Shown: one piece after another, positions 10,690 to 21,778 of the stretch
How the letters are laid out: the number at the start of each line of letters is the position of its first letter
How positions within the stretch are numbered: position 1 is the stretch's first letter
Assembly (NCBI RefSeq): GCF_000234665.1
Contig: NC_018332.1
Coordinates: forward strand, 491,755 to 555,754
Length of the DNA: 64,000 nt
Direction of reading: 5' to 3'
From: Leishmania mexicana MHOM/GT/2001/U1103
Lineage: Eukaryota; Euglenozoa; Kinetoplastea; Trypanosomatida; Trypanosomatidae
Notes under the pieces: model-generated
Databases searched by the model: none
What the model was told of the DNA's origin: nothing
The model's input: only the letters and a program-made list of their open reading frames with translations
Position numbers and translations under genes: made by a program

Positions 10690-11360
10690 CGGACTGAGTC
10701 GGAGAAGATGCGGCACACCCAGGTAGATATGAGAGGCGCAGAGATGAGACATGGCGGCGGGGGCAACGTAGGGGCTCTCCGTGAACACGTCCCGTACCAT
10801 TCTCTCCCCCTTCCCCTCGAGGAACACGTGCTTGTATCGGAATCCCTGGCCCCGCTGGCCTGTTGTTTCTACGGTGTCTTTTTTTTCCTTCCCCCTTGAA
10901 TTTCGCAGCCCTCGCACCCCTTCCCTGCGTTCTTTTTGGTGGTGAACTCCTCACACCCCCACCGAGGGTGGAGCGCAGCAAGACAGTCGGACTCCGCCAC
11001 GCCTTCTGTGCTCACCACGCCCCATTCTTTGCATCCACCGCGGACACGGATGCTATTCAAGCGGCTCCACAATCCACTCCCCCCCCCCTTCCCGTAACGA
11101 GGGAGCACTCAGCACTGGAGCACTCAAATGGAGCTTGGGGTCTTCAAAAAGAAGTGCGCGATACGGCAGCCAGCAGCAGCTCTCCGCTGCACGCACGCAC
11201 TCGGACGAGGACCCCACCACCCCCCATCATCCACGCCTTTGCGGCGTGGACTTGAAGCAAAAAAAAAGAAAACGTAACTTTGGCTGACACGTGGCAGGAG
11301 TTGTCAGAGCACTCACCACTCGACCTGCCGAGCTGAGGGAGGTCTGCCCGCACAAACGGG

Positions 11361-12215
11361 ATGTGCGCAAGGATCTGCCTCACTCTTCCTAGTTGGTACT
11401 GTTCGAATCAACGTTGCTCTACGGTGTCATTGCGTGGAGAAATAGCTCTAGCAAGCACTCCACCAAGGGCCCTGGTGCACCTTGACGCCAAGGCAGCGGT
11501 AGCCGTGGCGGGCACCCCAAATTGTGCAGACAGCGGACACCCACTCGAAGAGGCCGATCTTCTGCCCCTCGACCCCAGCGTGCTGCTGCGCCGCGCCCGC
11601 CTGTCTCTCCCCACAACCACACTGGGCGGCTGCCTCGCGCACTTGCAGCGGGAGGTGCACGCCCCGCATGACGTCGTTGTTACGACCCTTTGGCAACCCT
11701 CATGCAGGCGTGATGGCATCGACTCTCCCGTTTCGCGGAGACGCCGTCTTCGATGCGGGCGGATGGTGCGGCACAGACAGACATCACGTCAGGAGCTGCC
11801 GAACTGCTTTCTAATAAGAATACACCCCATACATGCAGCGGCAAGAAGCTGCGGTATCCTTGCTGGCAGCTACCGCGCTGAGTGTGAGGCAAAGGAGTCG
11901 GCACCTGAGCTGCTACGAAAACTGCTGGGCCATCTAAGATATGCAGGAGTATGTGTCGCTGCTTCGGCAGCCTCGCTCTTCCTCCTCATGGCGCTGCGCA
12001 CGGGCCCTACAACGGTGGAAGATGGCATGCTGCGACGCATGTTGACGCAAATGCCGGCGCTGCTGTGGCCCGTCGCGTGCGCCTCTCCAGTCCGGAGTGT
12101 CCGTGGCCATGGTGACTTGGTGTACAATGACGAGATGGAGAAGCTTGCGAAATCAACCGCACCAGAGGCGCCGACGCCCAAGTGCATGGATTGCGGACCT
12201 GGCCACCGGCCTTAG
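11361..12215 (+). other. Unassigned open frame, possibly a decayed gene
   Basis: An ATG-started frame of 284 codons with fairly balanced composition lies between the HAD array and repeat B copy 2. It has no motif I recognise. One short hydrophobic stretch (GVCVAASAASLFLLMAL) lies in the C-terminal half, and a CMDCGPGHRP tail ends it. No good polypyrimidine-AG precedes it. It could be a chance frame in GC-rich DNA, a relic of a duplicated neighbour or a degenerate retroposon. I would not annotate a protein without evidence of conservation. Confidence 0.2.
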
Positions 12216-12496
12216 ACGCCAGGCCGCCATCCCCCGAAACCGCGTCGCACGCTGAGGCAAGAGGCTCTTGGCGGCAACGGTCCGACATCAGCAGAACGCG
12301 GATGCTGAGCTCACGAGACGGCAGGTGGCGACCATGCTCACCTAGTTCCGCATGGGCACCTGTCCGCACTTGCGATTCCTGCAACGGCGGGTGACTGGCA
12401 GCGGCCACCATGGGGCGAAGATGGCGTGCTGCCTGCTATCCCGCTAGCTCCGCGGTACTCCCCCCCCGCGCCAGAGCCTCCGTCTTGGAGTAGGAT

Positions 12497-12770
12497 CGTG
12501 GACGCGGCCCCGCTTCGGATTAAGGCACGCTGTCCAGCCCGGTCCGCGTGGCTGCTGATCGCGCGGCGCGCATGCGAGGAAGAGGGACGGGGCGAGGACA
12601 AGAGGAGCCCGTGAGGCGCATGGCCCGGCTCGGCGGCAGGACGGCTCGTCCTAGAAGACCAGGGCCGAGCCGCGGGTGCAAGAGGGGTAGCGGCGCTGTG
12701 TGTCGTCGTGCGCGTATGCATACACATATTATATATATATATTGGTGATGACGTGCTTGTGGCGGGAATG
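12497..12770 (+). repeat. Repeat family B, copy 2 (5'-truncated)
   Basis: Matches 5846-6117 almost base for base, with two extra bases in the TA tract. The outer hairpin arms fall at 12627-12634 and 12664-12671. The match to copy 3 may continue for a few bases (ATGAGCATGT) after the shared end. Confidence 0.8.
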
Positions 12771-14015
12771 AGCATGTGGAAAGGAGTAGGTGAAGCTACT
12801 CCTGTCCGTGAAGTGGTTCGGGCTTCTTCACATATGCTTGAGATTTTCACGAATCGCTCGTAGCCGAACGCTCTGTTGTGGAGTGTCACAGCCGTTGGCC
12901 CGGTGTCTTTCTTCTATGTATGATTTGCGCTTTCTTACGTGGGTGGGGGTGGGGAGGGCTCTCGTTTCGGGTTGTAAGGACATCCTAAGTGGGCAGGGAA
13001 GGGACTCGGCATGTTAGACTGCGGGACCACAAGATGCATCCGACCCCTTTTGCCGAAATTTGTTTTTTATTATTATATGTCGTCTGCGTACGCTCACCCC
13101 ACTCCCTTGAAGCCTCCGTTCTTGGATGCATCAGTGGCCCATGCCCACGTCCTCGATCTAAGCGCTCTCTCAGCCACGTCTCTCTCTCCTGTGAAGGAAG
13201 TGGGCGCCATGTTTGTTTTCTATTTGTAGTTATTTGTTCGTTGCCACCAACCTCCGGACGTCAGGACGCCGGCCGATTCCCGGTGGCTTTTTTCCCGGTT
13301 TCGTGCTTGCCTGTGTGTTCCTCTCGATCTCCGCGAGCTGACCTCGCGTCTGGTGGTGTCTCTCCCCCCGCCCCCCACCCACCCATTTTGTGTTCTGTTT
13401 AAACGCTGCGCAAAGGGGAAGGCGTGGAAATCGACGGATGTGCGGAAAAAAATGGCAAATAGGAGGGAGAACGCAAGCGGGCGCTTGTCGCACCGCCCTA
13501 GTCGTGCTCAGTGCAGTTGTCGACTCTGGGAGACGTACCCGGGTAACAATCAGCGGTGCCATCCTCGCATGGTGTTTCTCTCTCACCTATCCCGCTCATG
13601 TGTGGCCAGCGGAGAGAGAAGGGATCGTTCGCAGGCGACGACGATGTCCTATCATGAGCTCCTCGCTTCCCTCTGTCTTCCTGCCGATACTAGCTATCTT
13701 TTTCCACGACAGTTGTCGTCAGCACACGTACACACATAACATTTCGTCATACGCCCGGATCTGCCGTTTGCAGCACATCCTTCGCACGCTGTTGTCTTCT
13801 GCTTCCTCTGTGTGTGTGTTGTGGCCCAGTTGCACAACTCCTCTTTCCAACATCATCCCTTTCCCAACTCTGTGTAGCTCTCACCAAAGACCGGTTAGTG
13901 AAGTCTACAGACGCACCCTCTTTGTTTTTCCGTCGAAACGCAAGAAGGGCTTGCGGCTCTTCATACACTCACGTAGTGAGGACTCCCAATTACCGCACGG
14001 CACCGAAATACTCTT

Positions 14016-15032
14016 ATGACCATGCAGGGTCAAGGCAACAACGTCCCGCAGAGACACCAGCAGAGCCAGCAGGACAGCGACGATGAGAGCTACACCGGCA
14101 GCTCAGGCTTGTACTCAGAGATGGTGTCAGAGGAGTCGCCACGCCAGCAGCAGTCGGTTGCCGTTGCGGAGGGTCAATTGCCCCCCAAGACGGAGCAGGG
14201 CAGCCGCACACGCGGCCTACATCAGACGCCGTCCTCGGTAAAGCGCGGCGATGCGCAAGGGATGCAACAAGAGGAGGGCGGTGAGACGGCGCAGAAGAAG
14301 GGCCGTGTGGCACGCGGCAAGGCGAAGGTGCGGACTATGATGAACACTGCCTTCGAAGCTCCAGTGGCACGAGTGCGGGCCGTGACCGGCAGGGACAGCC
14401 AACGCGTGGCTATTTACGTATTTTTGTGCATTTCGTTCTTTCACCTCATCTTTGTGATTCTCTCCGCGGCACTGTCACAGATTGACGTGATCGGCGGCAG
14501 TTGCTACACCTTCTGGGGGTTCAAGCTCAACTGCGACACCGTGAGCTACTCAATCCGCACAGTTCTCTTCCAAGGCTGCAGTCGGGTGCGCAACATTTTT
14601 CAGGCTGGTTCTGCCTTCTCCATTATCTCCGTCCTGACATCAATGGCGACGTTGGCAGCATCGTGGGTGCTGTGCTGCCGCTTCCGCGAAGCCGATCGCC
14701 ATGTTCGCTATTCGAAAGGTTACGCGAACGCGGATGAGGTGGACCTTGCACAGGAGCCCAACTATAACGGCGGTATGGAGGATGGCAGTCAGGCACACGC
14801 ACCCCTCTATGACGCGGGGGATCTCAAGAAGGTGATGATTGTGATTGTTGCCTTCAGTCTCGTCTGCGAGCTCATCCCCTGGGCGCTCATTGCTGCCATC
14901 CTCACAGAGCGCTATTGTGACGACATCTTTGAGTGGTCCACAGCGACAACGTACGGTACGGGCTTTGGACTGGGGCTCACGGCGTGGTTGGCAGAGTTCC
15001 TCGCGTACATCGTGTTCGTTACGGTCGTCTGA
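14016..15032 (+). CDS. Amastin-like surface glycoprotein with N-terminal extension
   Basis: This is a 338-residue membrane protein. The amastin signature is exact: C163-YTFWGFKLN-C173, right after the first membrane segment (about residues 131-153). Three more hydrophobic segments follow: AFSIISVLTSMATLAASWVL, VMIVIVAFSLVCELIPWAL, and one at the C-terminus ending VFVTVV. That is the normal four-pass amastin layout. The first ~128 residues are hydrophilic, rich in Gln, Ser, Glu and Arg, and probably cytoplasmic; most amastins have only a short N-terminus. The start is the first ATG, with a second ATG two codons on. Amastins are surface proteins of trypanosomatids, often more abundant in the intracellular stage. 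Both repeat B copy 3 and repeat A copy 2 lie in its presumed 3' UTR, which could affect mRNA stability or translation. The long form may be of the alpha subfamily (recalled, unverified). Confidence 0.9.
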   Translation: MTMQGQGNNVPQRHQQSQQDSDDESYTGSSGLYSEMVSEESPRQQQSVAVAEGQLPPKTEQGSRTRGLHQTPSSVKRGDAQGMQQEEGGETAQKKGRVARGKAKVRTMMNTAFEAPVARVRAVTGRDSQRVAIYVFLCISFFHLIFVILSAALSQIDVIGGSCYTFWGFKLNCDTVSYSIRTVLFQGCSRVRNIFQAGSAFSIISVLTSMATLAASWVLCCRFREADRHVRYSKGYANADEVDLAQEPNYNGGMEDGSQAHAPLYDAGDLKKVMIVIVAFSLVCELIPWALIAAILTERYCDDIFEWSTATTYGTGFGLGLTAWLAEFLAYIVFVTVV

Positions 15033-15188
15033 GACATGCACCAAAAAAAACACGAAGGAACGCTGCAGCAATCCAGCCCTGCCCGTCTGCCAGGTCGGGA
15101 CGATGCTGAGACAACGGGGAGCGCACGACATGCGTTGTCACGACTTGGTCTGCTTTTTTTTTGAAGCTCCTCTCTCCGTGGCTTTCGT

Positions 15189-15535
15189 GCAGGGATGTGA
15201 TTACGCTCACCTCGCTCGTGCTGCACGGGCTCCGCCCCTGTCGGGTGTCTCTCGGCGGGCCCTGTCTGCTCAGCACACCCGTGGCCGCGGTCCCGCTTCT
15301 GATCAAGGCACGCTGTCCAGCCCGGTCCGCGTGGCTGCTGATCGCGCGGCGCGCATGCGAGGAAGAGGGACGAGGCGAGGACAAGAGGAGCCCGTGAGGC
15401 GCATGGCCCGGCTCGGCGGCAGGACGGCTCGTCCTAGAAGACCAGGGCCGAGCCGCGGGTGCAAGAGGGGTAGCGGCGCTGTGTGTCGTCGTGCGCGTAT
15501 ACATACACATATTATATATATATTGGTGATGACGT
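15189..15535 (+). repeat. Repeat family B, copy 3 (full-length form)
   Basis: This is colinear with copy 1 at a constant offset of 9434 bases. It ends slightly earlier, diverging after TTGGTGATGACGT. The outer hairpin arms are at 15410-15417 and 15447-15454. In both full-length copies one + frame stays open through the element and ends at the same stop, but it matches no protein I know. Confidence 0.8.
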
Positions 15536-15875
15536 CCTCGTGACCGCATGAGCATGTCAAACAGCAAAACGGTTCTTTATGTGTTTCCATAGACGTGCTG
15601 CTACGAGTGAAGCGAAAGACAGGGTAGGGGGCTCTGTTCACACACCATTTTGCGCAGGAAGAAGTGCCCGCTTGTCAGCTGCAGAGGGCAGGACAGGGTG
15701 GCCACAAGGGCGTCTAAGGAGCCGAAGTCTGAAGCATACCTTCGGGCATGGATTCTGTTCTGATTCAAGGCTGCTCATTCGTGACAACGGGTCGTCTCAC
15801 CTGTTGTATGAGGGTCGAGCATGCTCACTCAGAGTTGAATGCAAGCAGGCCTCTCCTCTTCTATCCCATGCCAAA

Positions 15876-16386
15876 TGCCGAACCACCTCTGATGTGTTCT
15901 CTGGCAGCCAGGACCCCCTCCCCCTCTCCATTCTGTGATGTAAGTGCTCTTTATGGCTACTACTTCGCGGCGGCTGGACCCCGGATGGCGTTGCGTCGGA
16001 GCGACTCTCGGCGGTGCACACGTCTGTGTCATTCACAAGATTGGGCAGAGTGTCGGCATGACTCGAACGCATCCCACCCACCCACCCCCCAGCCCTCACA
16101 CTGCCTGCTGGTGGTGTGGGAAGCCTGAATGCCGCCCCCGAGAGGGGATGCACCAGCAGGCGACCAGGACACTGCGAGGGCGGCTCTGAGGCGGCCTGCG
16201 AGGGGCGGGTGTATGTGGGTGGGTAGAGTTTGGCGTCAGAGGTCGTGCTCCGGTGCCTGAGTCAGCGCCCTGCTGTAAGACGTGCCCTTCGCTGCTTCGC
16301 ATCACGCGATGGGGGTGGGCCTTTGGCGGGTCGGGTGGTCGAGTGGCGCCTGAATCCATGCCCTGGGGCAGCGAAATGGACACGTT
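15876..16386 (+). repeat. Repeat family A, copy 2
   Basis: This is near-identical to 20298-20808 at a constant offset of 4422 bases, with only a few substitutions noticed. The last 288 bases also match copy 1. The 5' limit (TGCCGAACCACC) is shared with copy 3. Confidence 0.85.
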
Positions 16387-18155
16387 AGAACCGGAGTATC
16401 CCCGTCTCCTTTCATAAGTCGCCTCCCTGTCGTCTTACGAAACGTCGGCAACGGTCTTTCGCTTCTGGCTAAGCTTGCCCTCTTCCGCTTAACTTGTTCT
16501 TGGACCTCTTCATCGCTCTGTCTGAAGGCGGCCTACGTGTGGCAGATCATTTTCTTTGACTGCGAGCACTGTCTCACGGGGCCAAATTGACCGTGCATCG
16601 TGTGCGCCGCTTTCTGCGTGCTTGGTGATGCTGGTGTTGTTGTTTTTTCTTATTGCAGGGATGACGCGCGCGTGTTCGATGGAAAAGGCGTGAGGGTAGA
16701 GGACCCTACGTAGTGCTCGGTATGAGTGCTCGCCTCATCTTGCATACACATGGGATTTGCCGGCTGCCGGGGGGAGGGGTACACAGAGAGTTCTTCCTGC
16801 GCCCTCCCCCCGCTCCCACATGCTCATTCTTTTTTGTTGTGTGCTGTCTTCATGTCGGTTTCCTCTCGCGCCTCTCACAATCTCGGCTAGGTGCATCGGC
16901 TGTGTGGTACACTGTTCTTTTTCTCTCCACGCTTTGCTTCTTTTGTTTTCCTTCAACGTGTATATATCTATGCATGTATATATATGTATGTATGCATGCT
17001 CATGTGTGTGTGTGTCATCTGGAGGCGGGGGCCATATGATCTCGCTTTCCTTTTTCGTCTCCCTTTCCGACGCTACCATGGCGGTTTCGGTTTTTTTTTG
17101 AAGTTCGCGTCCACAGCTCTAGAATATCTACACAGATGAGCTTTCACGCTACCGCCTCCGATGCTGGTGTGAGCAAGCATCCGTGCTTGCCGGTCTCCTC
17201 CTCCTCCTTTTCCTTCCATTCTCCTCCTCTCTGGTGGGGGAGGGGTCTCTGCTCCTTTTTCTTTGCCGTGGGCACCCCATGCTTCATTGCCCACATCGCT
17301 GGACGGGAGGCCCTGCCCTGCGAGAGAGGGAGCGAGAAAGAGACGCAGGATTCTTCGTTGTTGCTGTTGCTGTTTCGGACGTGTGGGAGTGCGTGTTCAG
17401 TGAGCGTCTTTCTCCCTCTCCCCTCGCAAGTCTGCGCCCTATTTCCCATCATGCTGTTGCTGTCATTGTGCTGGTGCGTCTCTTTCTTTTGGTACACCAC
17501 GGACATCGTGTCCACCACCACCCCCTCCCCCCTCCCCTTCCCAGAGCCTCTTTTTCTCTCTCCGTTGCTGTCTCTATCTCCCTCTCTTCTACCTTGCTCT
17601 GTATTGTGTACCATTCTCTCGCTCATCATAGACACATCTATACCCATGTAGATCTATACAAGACGAGCTGTACGGACCCTTTCCCCCCCTCCTCCTCCTC
17701 CCACGAAGGGCGGGCGGGGTTCAAGGTGCCGGTGCCAGTATCAAAGTCGTCTGGCGCCTAGCATTGTAAGAGGGAGGAGTGTATTGGTGCACTTCTGCTG
17801 TGTTGATACCCGTCGTCTCTGCCTAACGTCCTGCGATGTAGCTGGCATATGCATGTAGCCGTGTACGAGGTGCACTTGCCTCCACCACGCTGCGCAGTGA
17901 AAGAAGCACTGGCTGCTGCAAACAAAATATGGAATCGATAGCGCTCCGACGACTGCATCTTCAGCACCTTCCCCCTCTCCGAGTCTTCTCTCTCTGTGGC
18001 TGAGTCGCGCGCTGCCGTTCTACCTAACCGTCGTGCTCGTGCGTGTATTGTATGAGCTTTGCTCGTGGCAACATAGACAACTTACCCACCGCGCCACACC
18101 CAATCAGCAAGCAAGCAAGCGCGCTTACTCATACACGCACACACAGGAAAGCGAA

Positions 18156-19796
18156 ATGTCCCAAGTCGCTCGAGCAAAGAAGATGTTCGACGACGTATCC
18201 TCCTTTTCCGAGGAGGACGTCGTCAATGACGAGACGATGCAGCACAAGGTGAACTCACCATCCGCGGCCCCCTCGGCGCAGCACGTTGACCCTGCAGTTT
18301 CTCGTTTGACGGCGCTCTCAGCAACAACAGTCTCACAGGTTGATAGCGATGACGATGCCAACGCCTTTGTGCCCAAGTCGGCATCTTCATTACAGCAGGT
18401 GGCGGAGCCGGAGGGTGCTGGTGGGGAAGACGCGGGACACGTGACGATGGTTGCCCGCATGTCCGTGTCGCTGACTCCAAAGGACTCTCCACGAGCTGCG
18501 TCGCCAGCGGAGCCGTCTGCACAGGCTCAAGTGCTTGTACAATACTCCTCAGTAGCCATGCAAGCTCTACAGCCGCCCAAATTCGCTGCGGCCGGCGACC
18601 TGCCGTGGAACAGGGCAGCGTTGGGCAACGCCTCTGAGTACAGTGCGCCGGCAGCTCTGTCACCGCGGCAGTCGTGGCCAGCGGAGGTCAAAGCCGTCGT
18701 AAGCCCTCAGCAGGCTGGCGCCGGTAAGGCGAGTTCGCGGAAGAGCCGTCGCCGCCCCTACACCCCGGGTGTGCATAACTCGCGTGTGGGAGACGGCAGC
18801 GGAGGTGCAGTCCCCACTGGTGCTGAAGGTGCCACTCCTGCTCAGTACTCTGAGCGAGAGGAAACGGAGGCGGGGGCATTTTCCACCATGGAGAACCGCG
18901 AGGAGGCCAAGAGCGCACAGTGTGGCCCTGACGAGTCTGATGACGAGATGCGCGCGCAGTACACGCCAGCCTCGATGAACCGGGCAACGGCGGCGCACAA
19001 AGAGTACTCCAGCGATGAATACGCAGCTCACCATGGCGCGTCCACCGGCCTTAGACACGGCTCGAACAGCGAAGTCAGCAAGGACAAGGACTTCCCTTTC
19101 GCTTCGTACATCTTCCCCCGCCTCAACCCGGCCTTGGCTGACTATCCGAGAACCCGCGCCGCGGGTTCTGCGGTGAAGCAAGGTGAAGCGATGCCACCCA
19201 ACGCGGTGGAGATGTGCTGCGCGTACCTGATAGTTACAGACATTCGCGTCGCTGTCTACCTCGTCCTGCTGTTTGTATCGGTCGCACTGCTACTGGTGTC
19301 GATCCCCACGTCGCAGCTGGACATGGTGGGCGGGGCTTGCTTTACGTACTGGGGCTATAAAGACAACTGCGACAACATTACCTACACCATCCCTCTACCG
19401 CTGTACTCCATCCCCTTTATCCGCAGACACCTCAGCGTGGGGGCAGCCTTCTCAATCATCACCCTAATTGTGCTCCTGGTGAATTTCGCGACTGCCGTCA
19501 TCGTCGTCTACTGCCTAAAGACGGCACCACACACCATCTCGTTCCACTCTCGCGCCGTCCTCGGTGCCCTCGGGTGTGTAGGCGCATTCATGCAGCTGAT
19601 TTCCTGGGCGGTGGTGGCGAGGATCTACAATTCTGACAGCGCCTTCACCGATGAGATCACATACGGAGCTGGCTTCGGGTTTAATATCTCGTCATGGGCG
19701 ATGAATCTTCTCGGTGTCGTGGTCGTCTTCGCTCCTCTCTCCCCGTTTCGTGCACCGTCAATAGCAGCGCAGTGGAGGGTGAGAGAGATTGACTGA
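18156..19796 (+). CDS. Amastin-like surface protein with a ~350-residue N-terminal extension
   Basis: This is a 546-residue protein whose last ~200 residues are an amastin: a first hydrophobic segment (VAVYLVLLFVSVALLLVSI), then C395-FTYWGYKDN-C405, which fits the amastin signature except for Tyr in place of Leu/Phe at the fourth position, and three further hydrophobic segments. The first ~350 residues are hydrophilic, rich in Ala, Ser, Glu and Asp, without a signal peptide or known domain, and probably disordered and cytoplasmic. The start is placed at MSQVARAKK, just after a CACACAG acceptor candidate at 18146; the frame is open upstream but begins only with GTG. It is a paralogue of the gene at 14016, with the same order of motifs. 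A repeat A copy lies in the presumed 3' UTR. Confidence 0.88.
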   Translation: MSQVARAKKMFDDVSSFSEEDVVNDETMQHKVNSPSAAPSAQHVDPAVSRLTALSATTVSQVDSDDDANAFVPKSASSLQQVAEPEGAGGEDAGHVTMVARMSVSLTPKDSPRAASPAEPSAQAQVLVQYSSVAMQALQPPKFAAAGDLPWNRAALGNASEYSAPAALSPRQSWPAEVKAVVSPQQAGAGKASSRKSRRRPYTPGVHNSRVGDGSGGAVPTGAEGATPAQYSEREETEAGAFSTMENREEAKSAQCGPDESDDEMRAQYTPASMNRATAAHKEYSSDEYAAHHGASTGLRHGSNSEVSKDKDFPFASYIFPRLNPALADYPRTRAAGSAVKQGEAMPPNAVEMCCAYLIVTDIRVAVYLVLLFVSVALLLVSIPTSQLDMVGGACFTYWGYKDNCDNITYTIPLPLYSIPFIRRHLSVGAAFSIITLIVLLVNFATAVIVVYCLKTAPHTISFHSRAVLGALGCVGAFMQLISWAVVARIYNSDSAFTDEITYGAGFGFNISSWAMNLLGVVVVFAPLSPFRAPSIAAQWRVREID

Positions 19797-20297
19797 TGGC
19801 GGGCGCCTGAGACGCGATGTCGTGGGTATAGGCGTGTGCGTGTGCGTGTGTGCATCTGTATGTATGTACCTGTATCCGAGCCTTCATGCTCTCCTCTCCT
19901 CTCAAGCAGGGGCATGTTCTCTTCCCCTTGCCGTCATGCACCGCCTGCCAGTGTTCATCTCACCTGTGTGTGGTAGGTGTGCTGTGTGCACCACACTTGC
20001 CTTCTCGCCTCTCAGCCGACGGTTCTCCGAATTGCCCTGAACGTTTACCTCATGTTGTTGCTTTGTTGCGCTCCTGCCGTCCTTAGAACTCTCGTTCTCC
20101 TCCTCCCTCTCCCTTTTTCGTTTTTTGTTTTTATGCGCGGGTCCGCGCGCGCAGGCATGATATGCTGGTCGTTGCAAATAGAATGCTGTATGCTGCTGCT
20201 GTATCCATTATGATGTGTCTCCTGTTTTTTGTTTTCCTTTCTGTGCCTGTCGTCATCGTGATGGCGATATGTCTACCACCCCCCCCCCCCGATGACG

Positions 20298-20816
20298 TGC
20301 CGAACCACCTCTGATGTGTTCTCTGGCAGCCAGGACCCCCTCCCCCTCTCCATTCTGTGATGTAAGTGCTCTTTATGGCTACTACTTCGCGGCGGCTGGA
20401 CCCCGGATGGCGTTGCGTCGGAGCGACTCTCGGCGGTGCACACGTCTGTGTCATTCACAAGATTGGGCAGAGTGTCGGCATGACTCGAACGCATCCCACC
20501 CACCCACCCCCCAGCCCTCACACTGCCTGCTGGTGGTGTGGGAAGCCTGAATGCCGCCCCCGAGAGGGGATGCACCAGCGGGCGACTAGGACACTGCGAG
20601 GGCGGCTCTGAGGCGGCCTGCGAGGGGCGGGTGTATGTGGGTGGGTAGAGTTTGGCGTCAGAGGTCGTGCTCCGGTGCCTGAGTCGGCGCCCTGCTGTAA
20701 GACGTGCCCTTCGCTGCTTCGCATCACGCGATGGGGGTGGGCCTTTGGCGGGTCGGGTGGTCGAGTGGCGCCTGAATCCATGCCCTGGGGCAGCGAAATG
20801 GACACGTTCCAGGAGA
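20298..20816 (+). repeat. Repeat family A, copy 3
   Basis: This copy is near-identical to 15876-16386, and it shares seven further bases (CAGGAGA) with copy 1 past the point where copy 2 diverges. It is preceded by a poly-C run. Confidence 0.85.
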
Positions 20817-21743
20817 CGCAATCGGTGATGATGTCGAACGACTTGTTCTTCGAATACTGCTCACGGGCAAACGTGCACGCACAGAAATGAGTGTGTGCGC
20901 GTTCTTGGGTGGGCGGCGCCTTGGTGGACGGTGTTGTCTTTGAACGCGCGATGGCCATTAGGGTCTGTTACATATATATACAGATGCCGGCGCTCACCAC
21001 GTGTGGTCATGCGGGCGGGGGAGGGGGCGGCACGGCACTGGGCGACGCCTGTTCGCCGAAACCTCTCCTCTGCTGTGGTGCGTTGCTTTCTCTCGGCACT
21101 CCTCCTCAGTTGCTTTTTTTTCTTTTGCGGCTGCGGTCATCGATGTGGGCCACCACGCCGCGAAGACAAAATGGCTCATTTTTTTCTTTTCAGCTTGTTT
21201 TTGAACACCTCTCTCGATCTCTGTCACAGTGGCGACACTGTGTACCTCAAGGACAAGTTTGTGCATGGCAGGCTCACCCCTCCCCCTCGTCGAAATCTGC
21301 CCTTGTCCATTCGCGCGCGTTCACCGAGTATAATCATGCCGTGCCCCCTCTCGCTCCCCTCACAGCAATGCTACATCGCACCACACTACAGTTCCAACAA
21401 AAAAGGGAAAAAAAAGAAGTCCCGAAGCACAATGCCGAGTGGCTTTCAGTGCCATCCCTCACGCTACTCTTGCTTTCGGATGTACCAGCGATGTGTGAAC
21501 ATGCTGTGAACGGGCGCTGACATGCAACTGCTGTAGTGCCGCTAACATCCTGCCACCACCACCACCCAGGGGTGTTGTACCTCCCTCTTCGTGAGCACTG
21601 CTCTCTCCCTCTATCTTTGCTGCTGGTCGTGCAACCGCAATCAGCTTCGCCATGCTCTCATCCTCCTGCTCCATTCCTCCACCTGTTCAACACGCTCAAT
21701 GCACGCAATATGTCTCCTCTTGCACGCCCTACATGTGTGCGTG

Positions 21744-21744
<1 letters not shown>

Positions 21745-21777
<33 letters not shown>

Positions 21778-21778
21778 C
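21745..21778 (+). repeat. TA then TG microsatellite
   Basis: A short TA tract runs directly into a long TG tract. Such compound microsatellites recur through the spacers of this window. Confidence 0.8.

Larger units (their letters stand above)
10690..14015. other. Spacer between the HAD array and the amastins
   Basis: This contains repeat B copy 2 (12497-12770) and a frame at 11361-12215 listed separately with low confidence. Nothing else convincing is seen. It is presumed to hold the 3' UTR of the HAD gene and the leader of the amastin-like gene. Confidence 0.5.
15033..18155. other. Spacer between the two amastin-like genes
   Basis: This holds repeat B copy 3 (15189-15535) and repeat A copy 2 (15876-16386). 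From about 16800 the + strand becomes pyrimidine-rich with TA/TG microsatellites near 16960-17010, read as the leader of the gene at 18156. No credible gene is seen. Confidence 0.6.

Noticed and set aside
20291..20300. GATGACGTGC before repeat A copy 3, shared with the end of repeat B
   Set aside because: Only ten bases match. Too short to join the two families into one element.
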